Shown here: one piece after another, positions 54,901-63,779 of the stretch
Layout: each line of letters starts with the position of its first letter
How positions within the stretch are numbered: position 1 is the first letter of the stretch
Assembly: GCA_964501335.1 (NCBI GenBank)
Contig: CAZCTC010000023.1
Coordinates: forward strand, 37,277-101,276
Source of the DNA: CAZCTC01 sp964501335
GTDB lineage: Bacteria; Chloroflexota; Anaerolineae; B4-G1; SLSP01
DNA length: 64,000 nt
Direction: 5' to 3'
Program-made: the position numbers and the translations under genes
The notes under the pieces: generated by a model
Databases searched by the model: none
Seen by the model: the letters and a program-made list of their open reading frames with translations, nothing else
What the model was told of the DNA's origin: nothing

Positions 54901-56841
54901 TTGGCTTTCCAACGCCGCCGCCGTCCCTGCAAAAGGCAAATGTCCCGTCAAAATTCGGTAAAGGATCACGCCCAGGGCATATAAATCGGTCCGGGCATCC
55001 AGCAATTGTCCCAACAGCTGCTCCGGGGCCAGATAAGCCGGCTCCCGGAAATGGACCGGCGACTCCAACAAATTCCGGCCTTCCAGCAACCGACACCAGC
55101 CCCACCCGCCAATTTGAATGCCGGCCACCGATACATAGATATTCTCCGGCCGCAGATCGCCATGGATAACGCCCCGACTGTGGGCATATTCCAGCCCCAG
55201 GCTCAAATCCAGCAACAACGACTGCGCCACTTCCATCTCCAGGGCCTGATCCGGATCGGCCAGAATAGCCGCCAGCGTCTGCCCCAACGGAAATTCTTCG
55301 ATGCTGTAGATCAAATCGCCGCAGTGCTCCCAGGCCAGCACCTTCACCAGATGGGGATGGTCCAGCAACAAAAAAGCCGCCGCTTCATTTAATAGCTGAT
55401 CGACAGGCTCCGCAGTGAACTCCGGTCGCAGCAACCGCATCAGACAACGCTTTTGCGTCGAAAGATCCCATACCTGCAACACGGTCACCAACGGACCTTC
55501 TTCCAGAAAAACCTCAATCTGATAACGGTTCCCCAGCACCTGCCCCGGCAAGCGAGTAGCAACCCGCGCCGCCACAGCTTCCAGAGCGGCTTCCACCGAA
55601 GGGTAAACCGCAAACCAGTTCTGATATCCCGTCAGGCGAATCACCTGCCGCACCTGCTCCGAAGAAACCGCCAGGACCAGATTGTGAGCCGGCCGCTGTT
55701 GTTGTAACGTAACCAGGGCCCGCAACCCACCCGTCGTCAGCGTCTCCACCTCAGAAAGGTCAATAATCGGACTGCCGCTGATCTCTTCCAACCGCCGGGC
55801 CACCAGCTCGACGCTCAGCTCATCAAAGACCCGCGCCGAAGTCAAAATCGCCGTATCGCCGTCCGGAGCCCACCGCCAATCGATGGCGCGCTCAGGCTCC
55901 AGCAATAATTCCATTCCTTCATAGGCCACCACAATCTCACACCCCGGCCGCCCCGGGTCCTGCGCCTGATAGCTCTCCGCATCCATCCGAATACGCTCCA
56001 GATCCTCGTCGGAACAGAGCGGATCGTGATGGAAAAGCAGCAACTGCTTCACCCCGGCGGCCCGGGCCAGATCCACCCCAATCATCGCGGAACTGTGGCC
56101 CCAATCCTCTTTCTTCCAGGCCTCTTGCAAGGTATACTGGGCATCAAAAATCAACGCATCCGCCTGGCGGAAGAAATCAATATAACGTTGAACCCCGGCC
56201 TCATCCAGCTGCTTGTATTCCACATCGGTCGCATAGACCACCGTCCCCTCGCCGTCGCTCAACCGATAACTGTACGAAGCCCCGGGATGTTCATTCTGCA
56301 ACGATTCGACATGGATATCGCCGATCTGGAAAGTCTCCCCTTTCAGGGGAATAAATTCAATCGTGGCCGACATATATTGCAGCGACACCGGCCAGGTCAA
56401 GGCATGCTGCTGCATTTCCAGCGCCGCGCGCAAATCGTGAAAACCGTAAATGAAAATCCGATTGCCGGGAATGAAAGCCGGCACAAACATGGGGAATCCC
56501 TGAATGTGATCCCAATGAGGATGGCTGATCAACAAATGGAGCGTTCCCTGCCCCCGCCCGAACGCGCCGCGCATCAACGTCAACCCCAATTCGCGCAATC
56601 CGGTTCCCGCATCCAACACCAACAGATCGCGACCGCTCTGCACTTCCACACAAGGCGTATTGCCCCCGGCCGTGCCCCATTTTAACGGCGAGAGTTGCTC
56701 CAGATAAAAATCCACCGCGGTTGCATCATGCGGATCGTCGCCCGGGAACTCCAACAACGCCCGGCGCAACTTGGCCCTGATTTCCAACGGCTTTAATGGG
56801 GTCGGTATGGACCCTCGTGTCCCCCACAACCGAACTTTCAT
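51940..56841 (-). CDS. MBL-STAS-pseudokinase-AAA-TPR protein (paralogue 2)
   Basis: The 1633-residue protein has the same order as its neighbours: MBL fold with HPHWDH at 107-112, STAS with DLSEVETLTTGGLRAL, a kinase-like domain with HGDLRPEN (560-567) but GGWG in place of DFG, and an AAA ATPase with intact P-loop GEPGIGKS (740-747) and Walker B FFILDDLQWID followed by GTYRDSD. TPR-like repeats run to the C-terminus. YLAPEQ and RTDLYALGVILY show that the kinase fold itself is preserved. The stop and the next ATG overlap by 4 bp, as at its own start. The kinase-AAA-TPR part resembles COG3899-type predicted ATPases. The N-terminal MBL-STAS fusion is unfamiliar to me. Confidence 0.87.
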   Translation of the reverse strand: MKVRLWGTRGSIPTPLKPLEIRAKLRRALLEFPGDDPHDATAVDFYLEQLSPLKWGTAGGNTPCVEVQSGRDLLVLDAGTGLRELGLTLMRGAFGRGQGTLHLLISHPHWDHIQGFPMFVPAFIPGNRIFIYGFHDLRAALEMQQHALTWPVSLQYMSATIEFIPLKGETFQIGDIHVESLQNEHPGASYSYRLSDGEGTVVYATDVEYKQLDEAGVQRYIDFFRQADALIFDAQYTLQEAWKKEDWGHSSAMIGVDLARAAGVKQLLLFHHDPLCSDEDLERIRMDAESYQAQDPGRPGCEIVVAYEGMELLLEPERAIDWRWAPDGDTAILTSARVFDELSVELVARRLEEISGSPIIDLSEVETLTTGGLRALVTLQQQRPAHNLVLAVSSEQVRQVIRLTGYQNWFAVYPSVEAALEAVAARVATRLPGQVLGNRYQIEVFLEEGPLVTVLQVWDLSTQKRCLMRLLRPEFTAEPVDQLLNEAAAFLLLDHPHLVKVLAWEHCGDLIYSIEEFPLGQTLAAILADPDQALEMEVAQSLLLDLSLGLEYAHSRGVIHGDLRPENIYVSVAGIQIGGWGWCRLLEGRNLLESPVHFREPAYLAPEQLLGQLLDARTDLYALGVILYRILTGHLPFAGTAAALESQLSSVPVAPMKVNSGFSPSVDHLILKLLARNPNARYASVQQMRKILSSLLLQVDSETSPVSPQVLVAREGPLQILAEGWEKSARGEGQLFFITGEPGIGKSTLAQQAAALSGTSVLLTGIGEERGETAAYYFFSQMLRSYLETAPQELWNPQIRQLLANFMRLVPELMTILPDVMPAEPLEPEQEQLRLMGSLTQFVRWATQKRPWFFILDDLQWIDRGSLELLQYLGRHLPTMSLMIVGTYRDSDLSADHPLRETLRALHSEPGYRSISLERLDEAGVADLLANFWGQRAPAALVAKIYQHTAGNPFFVEEVAKTLVDAGQIVLKDGHWRFPTDLTLITLPASVRETVLHRVGLLPEETQTLLRQAAVLGQNFNYRDLQEMCGLMEWELLERLEPAMERQLVQETSWEGQLRFRHFEIHQVLYGDLSLLRRRLLHRQAGEALERLSKGMVGSRVDELAYHFELAGETAKAVVYGLQMARQAHHAYAVDAALLWYHRVLDWVLSGAEENLELELEIHQSLADAYMVVSRHEEALSQAVAAWKLLDQLPQAKKGDRSNGAYVMAQVYARLTDYPTALEWVERGLGYLDKEIPTPELARLLYLRGWMQTRGTLVEVARTSLEQALQVARQVGLQVVEADALRSLGVTCWQQQQMDQALMYTEQALQIYRELNDRYLECRTLNNLAIYYVTGDQYELGLESYQQALDIYQEIRDRAGEGTVLHNLGLLYWDYGDLELAQHYLEKALVLRQNTHDVWGEALTLDSLGENHMRWGDLESAENYLKLSQQITSQAGYLRQAGSVLVNLARVQAMRGEWSEAEATLIESERRARELNIRRDQLTALIYLIEANIHQQKLDRAEAIFVQAQGLADEQTHSWLRLRLKAEEAELRLAQGDLEAALAAIEPLLAILPREVYRHLDGPFVVYSICYQVLRAAGKSRAETVLQEAYECLQAWSHRLNPTKRQSFLEQVAVNRELIEWYQASRRGDNVES

Positions 56842-59800
56842 AATGTAACATCGTTTCCCGGTTGACCTTTATGCCACCACTGCCACAGTTCTCGATTGAC
56901 AGAAACCTGTTCCAGGAACAGCTTCCGCATCGCTTCATCCATCCGCGCCGCCCAGGTCATCAATAGATTGTGCGCTTCTTCCAACACCATCTCCAACCGG
57001 ACATCGCCGGCCGCCTGCAAGATCCGACAACAAATCCAATAGATCACAAAAGGACCATCCGCATAACGCTGCACCGGTTCCTGCAACATAATCAAGATCG
57101 GCTCCACCGACATCAAAGCCCGGTCAATCTCACCCTGCATCAACCAGAACTCCGCCTGCCCGGCCCGGGCCCGCGCTAACACCCCCGGATAAGCCCCGTC
57201 AGCTTCCGCCTCCAACACATCGCGCCAGAGTTCCCCCGCCGACGCCACATCTCCATGCCAGGCATAATAAGAAGCCAGATAGATCAAAGCACAGGAAGAT
57301 TCATACCGAAACTCCACTTCACGGGCAATCTGCACAGCCTGCAACAAGCCGTCGAGAGCCGATTCCCAATTCCCTTGATAGAGCGCCAGCATCCCCAGAC
57401 CGCTCAGCGAATTGACTTCGCCGCTGCGATCTCCAATCTGCCGCCGAATCCCCAACGCCTGAGTAAAATAGTCCACCGCCAGAGGATAATCGCCATAATT
57501 CATACAGATTTCCCCCAGACTGCCCAACGCCGCCGCCTCGCCGAATCGATCGTGCCCCCCCTGCAACAATTCCAGAGCCTGCCGGCCATAGAATTGCGCC
57601 CGCTTCAAATCGCCATGGTCCCAGACAATCAGCGCCAGATTGTGGAAAACGCCCCCGGCTCCGGCACGATCCCCGATCTCCTGATAAATTCCCAACGCCT
57701 GCTCATACCGCAGCTGCGCCTCGTCATAACAACGGGTACGCACATAGAAAACCCCGAAATTATTCAAGGTCCGGCATTCCCCATACCGGTCTCCCAGCTC
57801 CCGATAAAGGGCCAGCGCCTGCTCCGAATAGTGCAGCGCACGATCCATCTCGTTCAATTGCCAGAAGACCGCCCCTAAAGCCCGTAACATATCCGCCTCA
57901 GCCGATTGGAGATGCAACTTCTGCGCCAGTTCCAACGCCTGGACTAAATGGGGAACCCCTTCCCGAATATTGCTCAACCGGAAAAGCACCAATCCCCACA
58001 AATAATAAAGCTGCACCAGCTCCGAAGTTTCCTCAAGGTCGTCCAGATAGGCCAACCCCTTATGCACCCACTTCAACGCCAGCGTATACTCGCTGGAACG
58101 CTCGTACACCTGCGCCGTCAGGTAACAGAATCCCGCCCGGGCCACATCCTGATCCGGCTCGGGATGCTGATTTAAAAGCTCCCAGGCTGCATTACAATGT
58201 TCCAGCGCTTCATCGTAACGGTTGACCACAATCAGCACCCGCCCGAGTTCATGCCGGATCTCCAGCTCCAACGCCGGATTCTTCACCGGCAAAAAGCGTA
58301 CCCGCTCCAAAGCCCGGTTATACCACAACAACGCCGTATCCAGGGCATAAGCCTGATGCGCAGTCCGGGCCGCCTGCAATCCATAGGTGATCGACTTTGC
58401 CTCTTCCCCGGCCCGCCCAAAGTGATGGGCCAGCTCTTCCACCCGCACCCCCGGCAACGGCCCCAAACGCCGCTCCAGCGCCTCGCCGGCCTGACGGTGG
58501 GAAAGCCGCCGCCGCAAAGGACTCAACTCCCCATACAACACCTGATGGATTTCAAAATGGCGGAACCGCAATAACCCCTCGCCCGACGCCTCCTGCACCA
58601 GCTGCCGTTCCAACGCCGGTTCCAACCGTTCCAGCATCTCCCATTCCGAAAGACCGCTCATCTCTTGCAAATCGAGATAATGGAAACTCTGCCCCAACAC
58701 CGCCGCCTGACGCAACAAGGACTGCGTCTCCTCCGGCAACAGTCCCACCCGATGCAATACGGTCTCCCGTACACTGGTCGGAAAAACAATCGTCCGCAAA
58801 TCGGCCGGGAAGTAAAGCTGCCCCTCTTTCAGCGTAATGCGCCCCTCATCCAGCAGCGCCTTCGCCACCTCTTCGACAAAAAACGGATTGCCGGCCGTAT
58901 GTTGATAGATCTTCGCCACAAAAGCCGCCGGCACCGGCTGATGCCAGAGGTTTTCCAGCAACTCCTTCACCCCGGCCACATCCAGGCGGTCCAACGACAA
59001 CACCCGATAGCTGGAATCGTGGTTCAGCGCCCGCAAGGTCTCCCGCAATGGATGATCGGGCGTCAGATCGCTGTCGCGATAGGTTCCCACCAGCATCAGC
59101 GCAATCGAGGAAAGATGGCGCCCCAGATACCGCAACAATTCCAGGCTGCTCCGCTCGGCCCATTGCAGATCGTCCAGAATCAAAAACCAGGGCCGCTCCC
59201 GCGTCGCCCGCTTGATAAAACGGGTCAGACTGCCCATCAACCGCAACTGCTCCTGCGCCGGTTCCAGCGGCGGCGGCGGCTCCACATCGGGCAACATCTG
59301 GCTCAACTCCGGGATCAAAACCATGAAATTCCCCAACAGCTGCCGCATCTGCCGATCCCACAACTCCGGCGGAACCGTCGCCAGATAAGAGCGCAATACC
59401 TGAGTAAACATGTAATAAGCAGGCGTCCCTTCGCGTTCCTCTCCAGAACCGACCAGAAGAACCGCCGCACCGCTGGCCGCCGCCGCCTGCTGAGCCAGCG
59501 TCGTCTTGCCGATCCCTGGCTCGCCGGTAATAAAGGCCAGCTGCCCTTTGCCCTGGCGCGCTTCATTCCAGCATTCCAGCAAAACCTGCAAGGGCTGTTC
59601 CCGTTCCACCAACGGACGGGGCCCGGACACTTCATCCCGCGTCAACAAACTGGCCGAAATCCGCCGCGTCTGCTGCGAACTGGCATACCGCTCATTGGGA
59701 TTCTTCGCCAGCAACTTCATCACCAGATGTTCCAGAGAAGGCGACAGCTCCCCATTCAATAATCCCGGCCGCATCGGCGCCCGATGGAGATGGCCTTCCA

Positions 59801-61739
59801 AGACCTGAGTTGGCGTTCCCTCAAACGGCAACCGGCCCGTGAAAAGCCGATAGAGAATCACCCCCAGAGCATAAAGATCGGTACGGGCATCGATCGGCTG
59901 TCCTAAAATCTGCTCTGGAGCCAGATAAGCCGGGTCCTGCACCAAAACCGGGATCTCCAACAAATGCCGGCCTTCGACCAGCCGCCCCATCCCAAATCCA
60001 CCGACTTCCGCTCCGGTCTCCAAAACATAAATATTCCCCGGATTCAAATCCCCATGGACCACGCCCCGGCTGTGGGCATATTCCAACGCCCGACTCAAAT
60101 CGAACAGCAGCGCCTCCGCCTGATCGATCGACAAGGCCCGGTTCAAATCGGTCAACAGAGCTTCCAGCGTCGGCGCATCCGGCAGCTCCTCCACCACATA
60201 GGCCAACCGGTCATGATGCTCCCAGGCCCGCACCTTCACCAGATTGGGATGGTCCAGTCGCAGCAGCTGCGGCGCCTCTTGAAAAACACCGTCGATCGTT
60301 TCAGCGCTGAACGTCGGAGCCAGCAACCGCAGCACACAATTCTCCTGCGTCATCAAATCCAACACCTGGAGCACGGTTCCCAGCTCGTTCTCCCCCAACC
60401 GAGCCTCAATCTGATAGCGCCGCCCGATCACCTGACCCGGCAGTCGGGCCGCATCCCGGGCCGCCACGGCCGCCAGCGCCGCCTGCACCGTGGGATAAAC
60501 CGCAAAGCAATCCTGATACCCCGCCAACCGGATCACCTGGCGCACCTGCTCGGAAGGCGCAATCAACGCCAGATCCCGCAATCCCGGCTGTTTTTGCTGC
60601 AACGTCACCAGAGCCCGCACGCCCCCGGTCGTCAATTTCTCTACCTGGGAGAGGTCGATAATCGAATTTCCCCCCGCCTCTTCCAGCTGCCGCGCCACCA
60701 GCTCCACGCTCAGCTCGTCGAAAACCCGCGCCGACGTCAAAATCGCCGTATCGCCGTCGGGAGCCAGATGGCGATCGATCGCCCGTTCCGGATCGAGGTC
60801 CACGACCAGCCCTTCATAAGCGATCCCAATCTCAAAACTCGCCCGGCCGGCATCCTGAGCCTGATAGGTCAAGGCATTATCCAGAACCTGCTCCAGCTCC
60901 TCATCCGAATAGCTGGGATCATGGTGGAAAAGCAACAATTGCTTGACGCCGGCCGCCCGGGCCAGATCCACCCCGATCATCGCCGAACTGTGCCCCCAAT
61001 CCTCCCGCTTCCAGGCATCCCGCAGCGTATACTGTGCATCGAAAATCAAAGCATCGGCCTGCCGGAAAAAATCGATATATTGCTGAACTCCGACCTCATC
61101 CAGCTGCTTGTACTCCACATCAGTGGCATACACCGCCGTCCCGTGATCGTCACTGATCCGATAGCTGTACGAAGCGCCGGGATGGTGATTTCGCAACGCC
61201 TCCACCCGCACGCCCCCCACCACCATCGGCACCCCCAACGTCCAGGGCACAAATTCAATCGTCGCCGACATATACTGCAACGAAACCGGCCAGGTCAAAG
61301 GATACTGCTGGACATCAAAAGCCGTCCGCAGATCGTGAAAACCGTAAATAAAGATCCGATTGCCCGGAATAAAAGCCGGTATAAAAGAAGGAAAGCCCTG
61401 GATATGATCCCAATGCGCGTGGCTGATAAAGAGATGCAGCGTCCCCGCTCCCCGTCCAAACTCCCGCCGCATCAACTCAGAGCCCAGCTCACGCAACCCC
61501 GTTCCGGCGTCCATCACCAACAATACATCGCCGCTCCGCACTTCGACACATGGGGTATTGCCTCCGGCAGTTCCTCGCGTCAGCGGAGGCAATTGTGCCA
61601 GATAATCATCTACAGCCCTTTCATCATGGGTATCCAGGTCTGGAAGTCCTAGAATCACCCGGCGCAATTTGGCCGTCACTTCTTCCGGCCTTAGCGGCGC
61701 TGCAATCGATCCCCGGGTTCCCCAAAATTTAATCTTCAT
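56838..61739 (-). CDS. MBL-STAS-pseudokinase-AAA-TPR protein (paralogue 3)
   Basis: First gene of the operon, 1633 residues. MBL fold with HAHWDH at 107-112 and GGNTPCVEV near 60, STAS with DLSQVEKLTTGGVRAL, a kinase-like domain with HGDLNPGN (562-569) and GGFG instead of DFG, and an AAA ATPase with P-loop GEPGIGKT (739-746) and FLILDDLQWAE. TPR-like repeats of about 40 residues run from about 1130. The MBL signature is closest to PhnP-like/COG1235 hydrolases. A sigma70-like promoter and a leader hairpin lie upstream, and AAGGGT precedes the ATG. Equal lengths of paralogues 2 and 3 suggest a fairly recent tandem duplication, with paralogue 1 the most diverged. Confidence 0.87.
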   Translation of the reverse strand: MKIKFWGTRGSIAAPLRPEEVTAKLRRVILGLPDLDTHDERAVDDYLAQLPPLTRGTAGGNTPCVEVRSGDVLLVMDAGTGLRELGSELMRREFGRGAGTLHLFISHAHWDHIQGFPSFIPAFIPGNRIFIYGFHDLRTAFDVQQYPLTWPVSLQYMSATIEFVPWTLGVPMVVGGVRVEALRNHHPGASYSYRISDDHGTAVYATDVEYKQLDEVGVQQYIDFFRQADALIFDAQYTLRDAWKREDWGHSSAMIGVDLARAAGVKQLLLFHHDPSYSDEELEQVLDNALTYQAQDAGRASFEIGIAYEGLVVDLDPERAIDRHLAPDGDTAILTSARVFDELSVELVARQLEEAGGNSIIDLSQVEKLTTGGVRALVTLQQKQPGLRDLALIAPSEQVRQVIRLAGYQDCFAVYPTVQAALAAVAARDAARLPGQVIGRRYQIEARLGENELGTVLQVLDLMTQENCVLRLLAPTFSAETIDGVFQEAPQLLRLDHPNLVKVRAWEHHDRLAYVVEELPDAPTLEALLTDLNRALSIDQAEALLFDLSRALEYAHSRGVVHGDLNPGNIYVLETGAEVGGFGMGRLVEGRHLLEIPVLVQDPAYLAPEQILGQPIDARTDLYALGVILYRLFTGRLPFEGTPTQVLEGHLHRAPMRPGLLNGELSPSLEHLVMKLLAKNPNERYASSQQTRRISASLLTRDEVSGPRPLVEREQPLQVLLECWNEARQGKGQLAFITGEPGIGKTTLAQQAAAASGAAVLLVGSGEEREGTPAYYMFTQVLRSYLATVPPELWDRQMRQLLGNFMVLIPELSQMLPDVEPPPPLEPAQEQLRLMGSLTRFIKRATRERPWFLILDDLQWAERSSLELLRYLGRHLSSIALMLVGTYRDSDLTPDHPLRETLRALNHDSSYRVLSLDRLDVAGVKELLENLWHQPVPAAFVAKIYQHTAGNPFFVEEVAKALLDEGRITLKEGQLYFPADLRTIVFPTSVRETVLHRVGLLPEETQSLLRQAAVLGQSFHYLDLQEMSGLSEWEMLERLEPALERQLVQEASGEGLLRFRHFEIHQVLYGELSPLRRRLSHRQAGEALERRLGPLPGVRVEELAHHFGRAGEEAKSITYGLQAARTAHQAYALDTALLWYNRALERVRFLPVKNPALELEIRHELGRVLIVVNRYDEALEHCNAAWELLNQHPEPDQDVARAGFCYLTAQVYERSSEYTLALKWVHKGLAYLDDLEETSELVQLYYLWGLVLFRLSNIREGVPHLVQALELAQKLHLQSAEADMLRALGAVFWQLNEMDRALHYSEQALALYRELGDRYGECRTLNNFGVFYVRTRCYDEAQLRYEQALGIYQEIGDRAGAGGVFHNLALIVWDHGDLKRAQFYGRQALELLQGGHDRFGEAAALGSLGEICMNYGDYPLAVDYFTQALGIRRQIGDRSGEVNSLSGLGMLALYQGNWESALDGLLQAVQIAREVEFRYESSCALIYLASYYAWHGDVASAGELWRDVLEAEADGAYPGVLARARAGQAEFWLMQGEIDRALMSVEPILIMLQEPVQRYADGPFVIYWICCRILQAAGDVRLEMVLEEAHNLLMTWAARMDEAMRKLFLEQVSVNRELWQWWHKGQPGNDVTL

Positions 61740-61779
61740 TCAACACCCTTAAGGATACCAGCAATCGACAATGTTTTAT

Positions 61780-61827
61780 GCGCTTCCCGGATAGAACTGG
61801 CTCCCGATCATACCGCGCGGGAAGCGC
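61780..61827 (-). promoter_or_regulatory. Leader hairpin before the giant-protein operon
   Basis: gcgcttcccg (61780-61789) and cgggaagcgc (61818-61827) form a perfect 10-bp stem with a 28-nt loop. It lies between the predicted -10 box and the start codon, with its base about 40 nt from the ATG, so it would be in the mRNA leader and could affect translation or stability. Confidence 0.5.
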
Positions 61828-61869
61828 CGAAAACCGCAGTCAGCGGAGTCAGGGTGACCAGATGTCGAT

Positions 61870-61897
61870 ATTATAATACGATGAAGAGCCCCGCCAA
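61870..61897 (-). promoter_or_regulatory. Candidate promoter of the MBL-STAS-pseudokinase operon
   Basis: On the minus strand TTGGCG (61892-61897), a 16-nt spacer and a perfect TATAAT (61870-61875) precede the operon by about 130 bp. A small hairpin (cgaccctcggtcg, 61900-61912) lies just upstream of the -35 box. Confidence 0.55.
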
Positions 61898-61959
61898 ATC
61901 GACCCTCGGTCGGGGCTATGCAACCATGCCGACATCTCACCGGTGGTATTGGCCGCCGG

Positions 61960-63111
61960 TTATACCCGCTCCAGAGGATCAAACAATCGGGCATACTCCT
62001 GAAGCGCATAACGGTCCGTCATACCGGCAATATAATCGCAAACCGTCCGCTGTAATGAACGATCGACCAGCTTCTTTTGCACTTCCCGGGGAAGTTGAGC
62101 CGGTTCTTTAACGTAAGCTTCAAAGATAGCAGAAATCACCCGCTCGGCCTTTAACTGCATCCGAATCACATGGGGATGGCGGTAGAGATTCTCATAGAGG
62201 AAATGTTTCAACTGCCGCGTCATCACGATCGTTTCCGTCGGCAACGCCACTATATTTTCAGAAAGCATCCGCACGGCGGTCGGCGAATCGCATCCCATCC
62301 TATCCAACCGGCGGGCAGTCTCATCGACCAGATCGGTAATCAGCAAACCGATCAACCGCCGTACCAACCGATAGCGCACCAGATTGTCGAAATGCCGGCC
62401 ATCCCAATCCAGGCTCTCCTTCAACCGCCGCCACCAGGTCAACCCCTCCAGCTCGGCCGGCTGAATCAACCCCGAACGCAGCCCGTCATCCAGATCGTGA
62501 GCCGTATAAGCGATCTCGTCGGCAGGATTGGCCAGCTGCGCCTCGATCGCGCCCCGCAGCGCCGAATCAAACCGCTCGGCATCGGCCACATCATATTCCG
62601 TCTCATGCTTGACGATCCCCTCGCGCACTTCCCAGGTCAAATTCAGCCCTCGGAATTCGGGATAACGCGCTTCCAGCTTCTCGACAATGCGCAACGACTG
62701 CTTGTTATGGTCGAACCCGCCAAAATCCGCCATCAATCGGTTCAATTCCATCTCCCCGGCATGGCCGAAAGGGGGATGCCCCAGATCGTGCGCCAGACAG
62801 ACCGCCTCGACCAGATCCTCATTGGCGCCCAGGGCCCGCGCCATCGTCCGCCCTTCCTGCGCCACTTCCAACGTATGGGTCAGGCGCGTCCGATAATAAT
62901 CTCCCTCATAATTGACAAAGACCTGCGTCTTATATTCCAACCGGCGAAAAGCCGTGGTATGCAAAATCCGATCGCGGTCGCGTTGAAAGGCCGTCCGATA
63001 GAGCGGCTCGACCTCCGGGACTTCCCGGCCGCGGGAATCCCGACTGCGAAATCCATAGGGCGCCAACGATTGATCTTCCAGTCGTTCGTAATCCTCACGG
63101 GTCCGCAACAT
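61960..63111 (-). CDS. dgt: dGTPase-like HD-domain triphosphohydrolase
   Basis: The 383-residue protein matches deoxyguanosinetriphosphate triphosphohydrolase-like proteins: RRLEYKTQVF near 56-65, TRLTHTLEVAQ (first HD-type His), the metal-binding AHDLGHPPFGHAGE near 108-121, FDHNKQSLRIVEKLE near 133, and TAHDLDDGLRSG near 203-214. It hydrolyses dNTPs to nucleosides and triphosphate and is cytoplasmic. AGGAGG lies 8 nt before ATG 63111; a GTG at 63114 is the alternative. It is closely followed by the giant-protein operon promoter, so it is probably transcribed separately from that operon. Confidence 0.92.
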   Translation of the reverse strand: MLRTREDYERLEDQSLAPYGFRSRDSRGREVPEVEPLYRTAFQRDRDRILHTTAFRRLEYKTQVFVNYEGDYYRTRLTHTLEVAQEGRTMARALGANEDLVEAVCLAHDLGHPPFGHAGEMELNRLMADFGGFDHNKQSLRIVEKLEARYPEFRGLNLTWEVREGIVKHETEYDVADAERFDSALRGAIEAQLANPADEIAYTAHDLDDGLRSGLIQPAELEGLTWWRRLKESLDWDGRHFDNLVRYRLVRRLIGLLITDLVDETARRLDRMGCDSPTAVRMLSENIVALPTETIVMTRQLKHFLYENLYRHPHVIRMQLKAERVISAIFEAYVKEPAQLPREVQKKLVDRSLQRTVCDYIAGMTDRYALQEYARLFDPLERV

Positions 63112-63159
63112 CACGCTGCCTCCTGAAATCCCCTTGAACTCAACCCCTCAAATCCAAAA

Positions 63160-63588
63160 CTATCCCCACTTGCTGATTTGGATCGCTATCAAACTGATCA
63201 AAAGGGTAATCACCAAGACCGCCCCGATAAACCCGGTAATCCAACGCTCCAGCCGCGTCGGCTGGATCAAACGTCCCGAAATCCACATAAAAAGTCCGCC
63301 GGCCAGCCCCAACCCGGCCAGAATTCCCAACGTATAAACCACAGCCGTCCCCATCAACTGGGGCAGATCGACGGTCACCACCAACCGCCCGAAAAGCTGA
63401 AGGGCAAAACGACTGCCGAGGAAAGCATAAGCGCCGGCCACCAGCAACGAGCTGCCCATCATCACCAGCCCCAGGGCCCGGCGATAGCGTTTCTCCACCC
63501 ACCAGGTAATCACCCCGAGCACAAATAGCCCCAGGGCAAAAGTAAACATTACAATCGAAAGGAATTGGATTGCCAATTGGATTCCCAT
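63160..63588 (-). CDS. Small membrane protein of unknown function
   Basis: The 142-residue product has about four hydrophobic segments (LSIVMFTFALGLFVLGVI, LGLVMMGSSLLVAGAYAF, AVVYTLGILAGLGLAGGLF, ITGFIGAVLVITLLISLIA) separated by short basic loops. No family is recognised. I prefer ATG 63588 over a TTG at 63618, because the extension is polar and weakly supported. It lies 48 bp before the dgt-like gene and could be co-transcribed with it. Confidence 0.65.
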   Translation of the reverse strand: MGIQLAIQFLSIVMFTFALGLFVLGVITWWVEKRYRRALGLVMMGSSLLVAGAYAFLGSRFALQLFGRLVVTVDLPQLMGTAVVYTLGILAGLGLAGGLFMWISGRLIQPTRLERWITGFIGAVLVITLLISLIAIQISKWG

Positions 63589-63779
63589 CCCGCTCTCACA
63601 AGGCGTGACAGCCTTCAAATTAACTGTAAAAAATCCCGGCTATGCCTATCATAGCCCAGAACCCCCGGCACGTCAATTCGATAGGTTAGAAATTATAGTT
63701 TTGATCCCCCAAACCACAAGGTTAGAAAAAGGGAAAATAAAAACTCCCCCCGGCACGCTTTCCCCGAAAACCGAGAGAA

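Noticed and set aside
60000..61652. Plus-strand frame of up to 562 codons over the giant-protein operon
   Set aside because: Proline/arginine/histidine-rich product without a fold signature, opposite a clear MBL-STAS-kinase gene.
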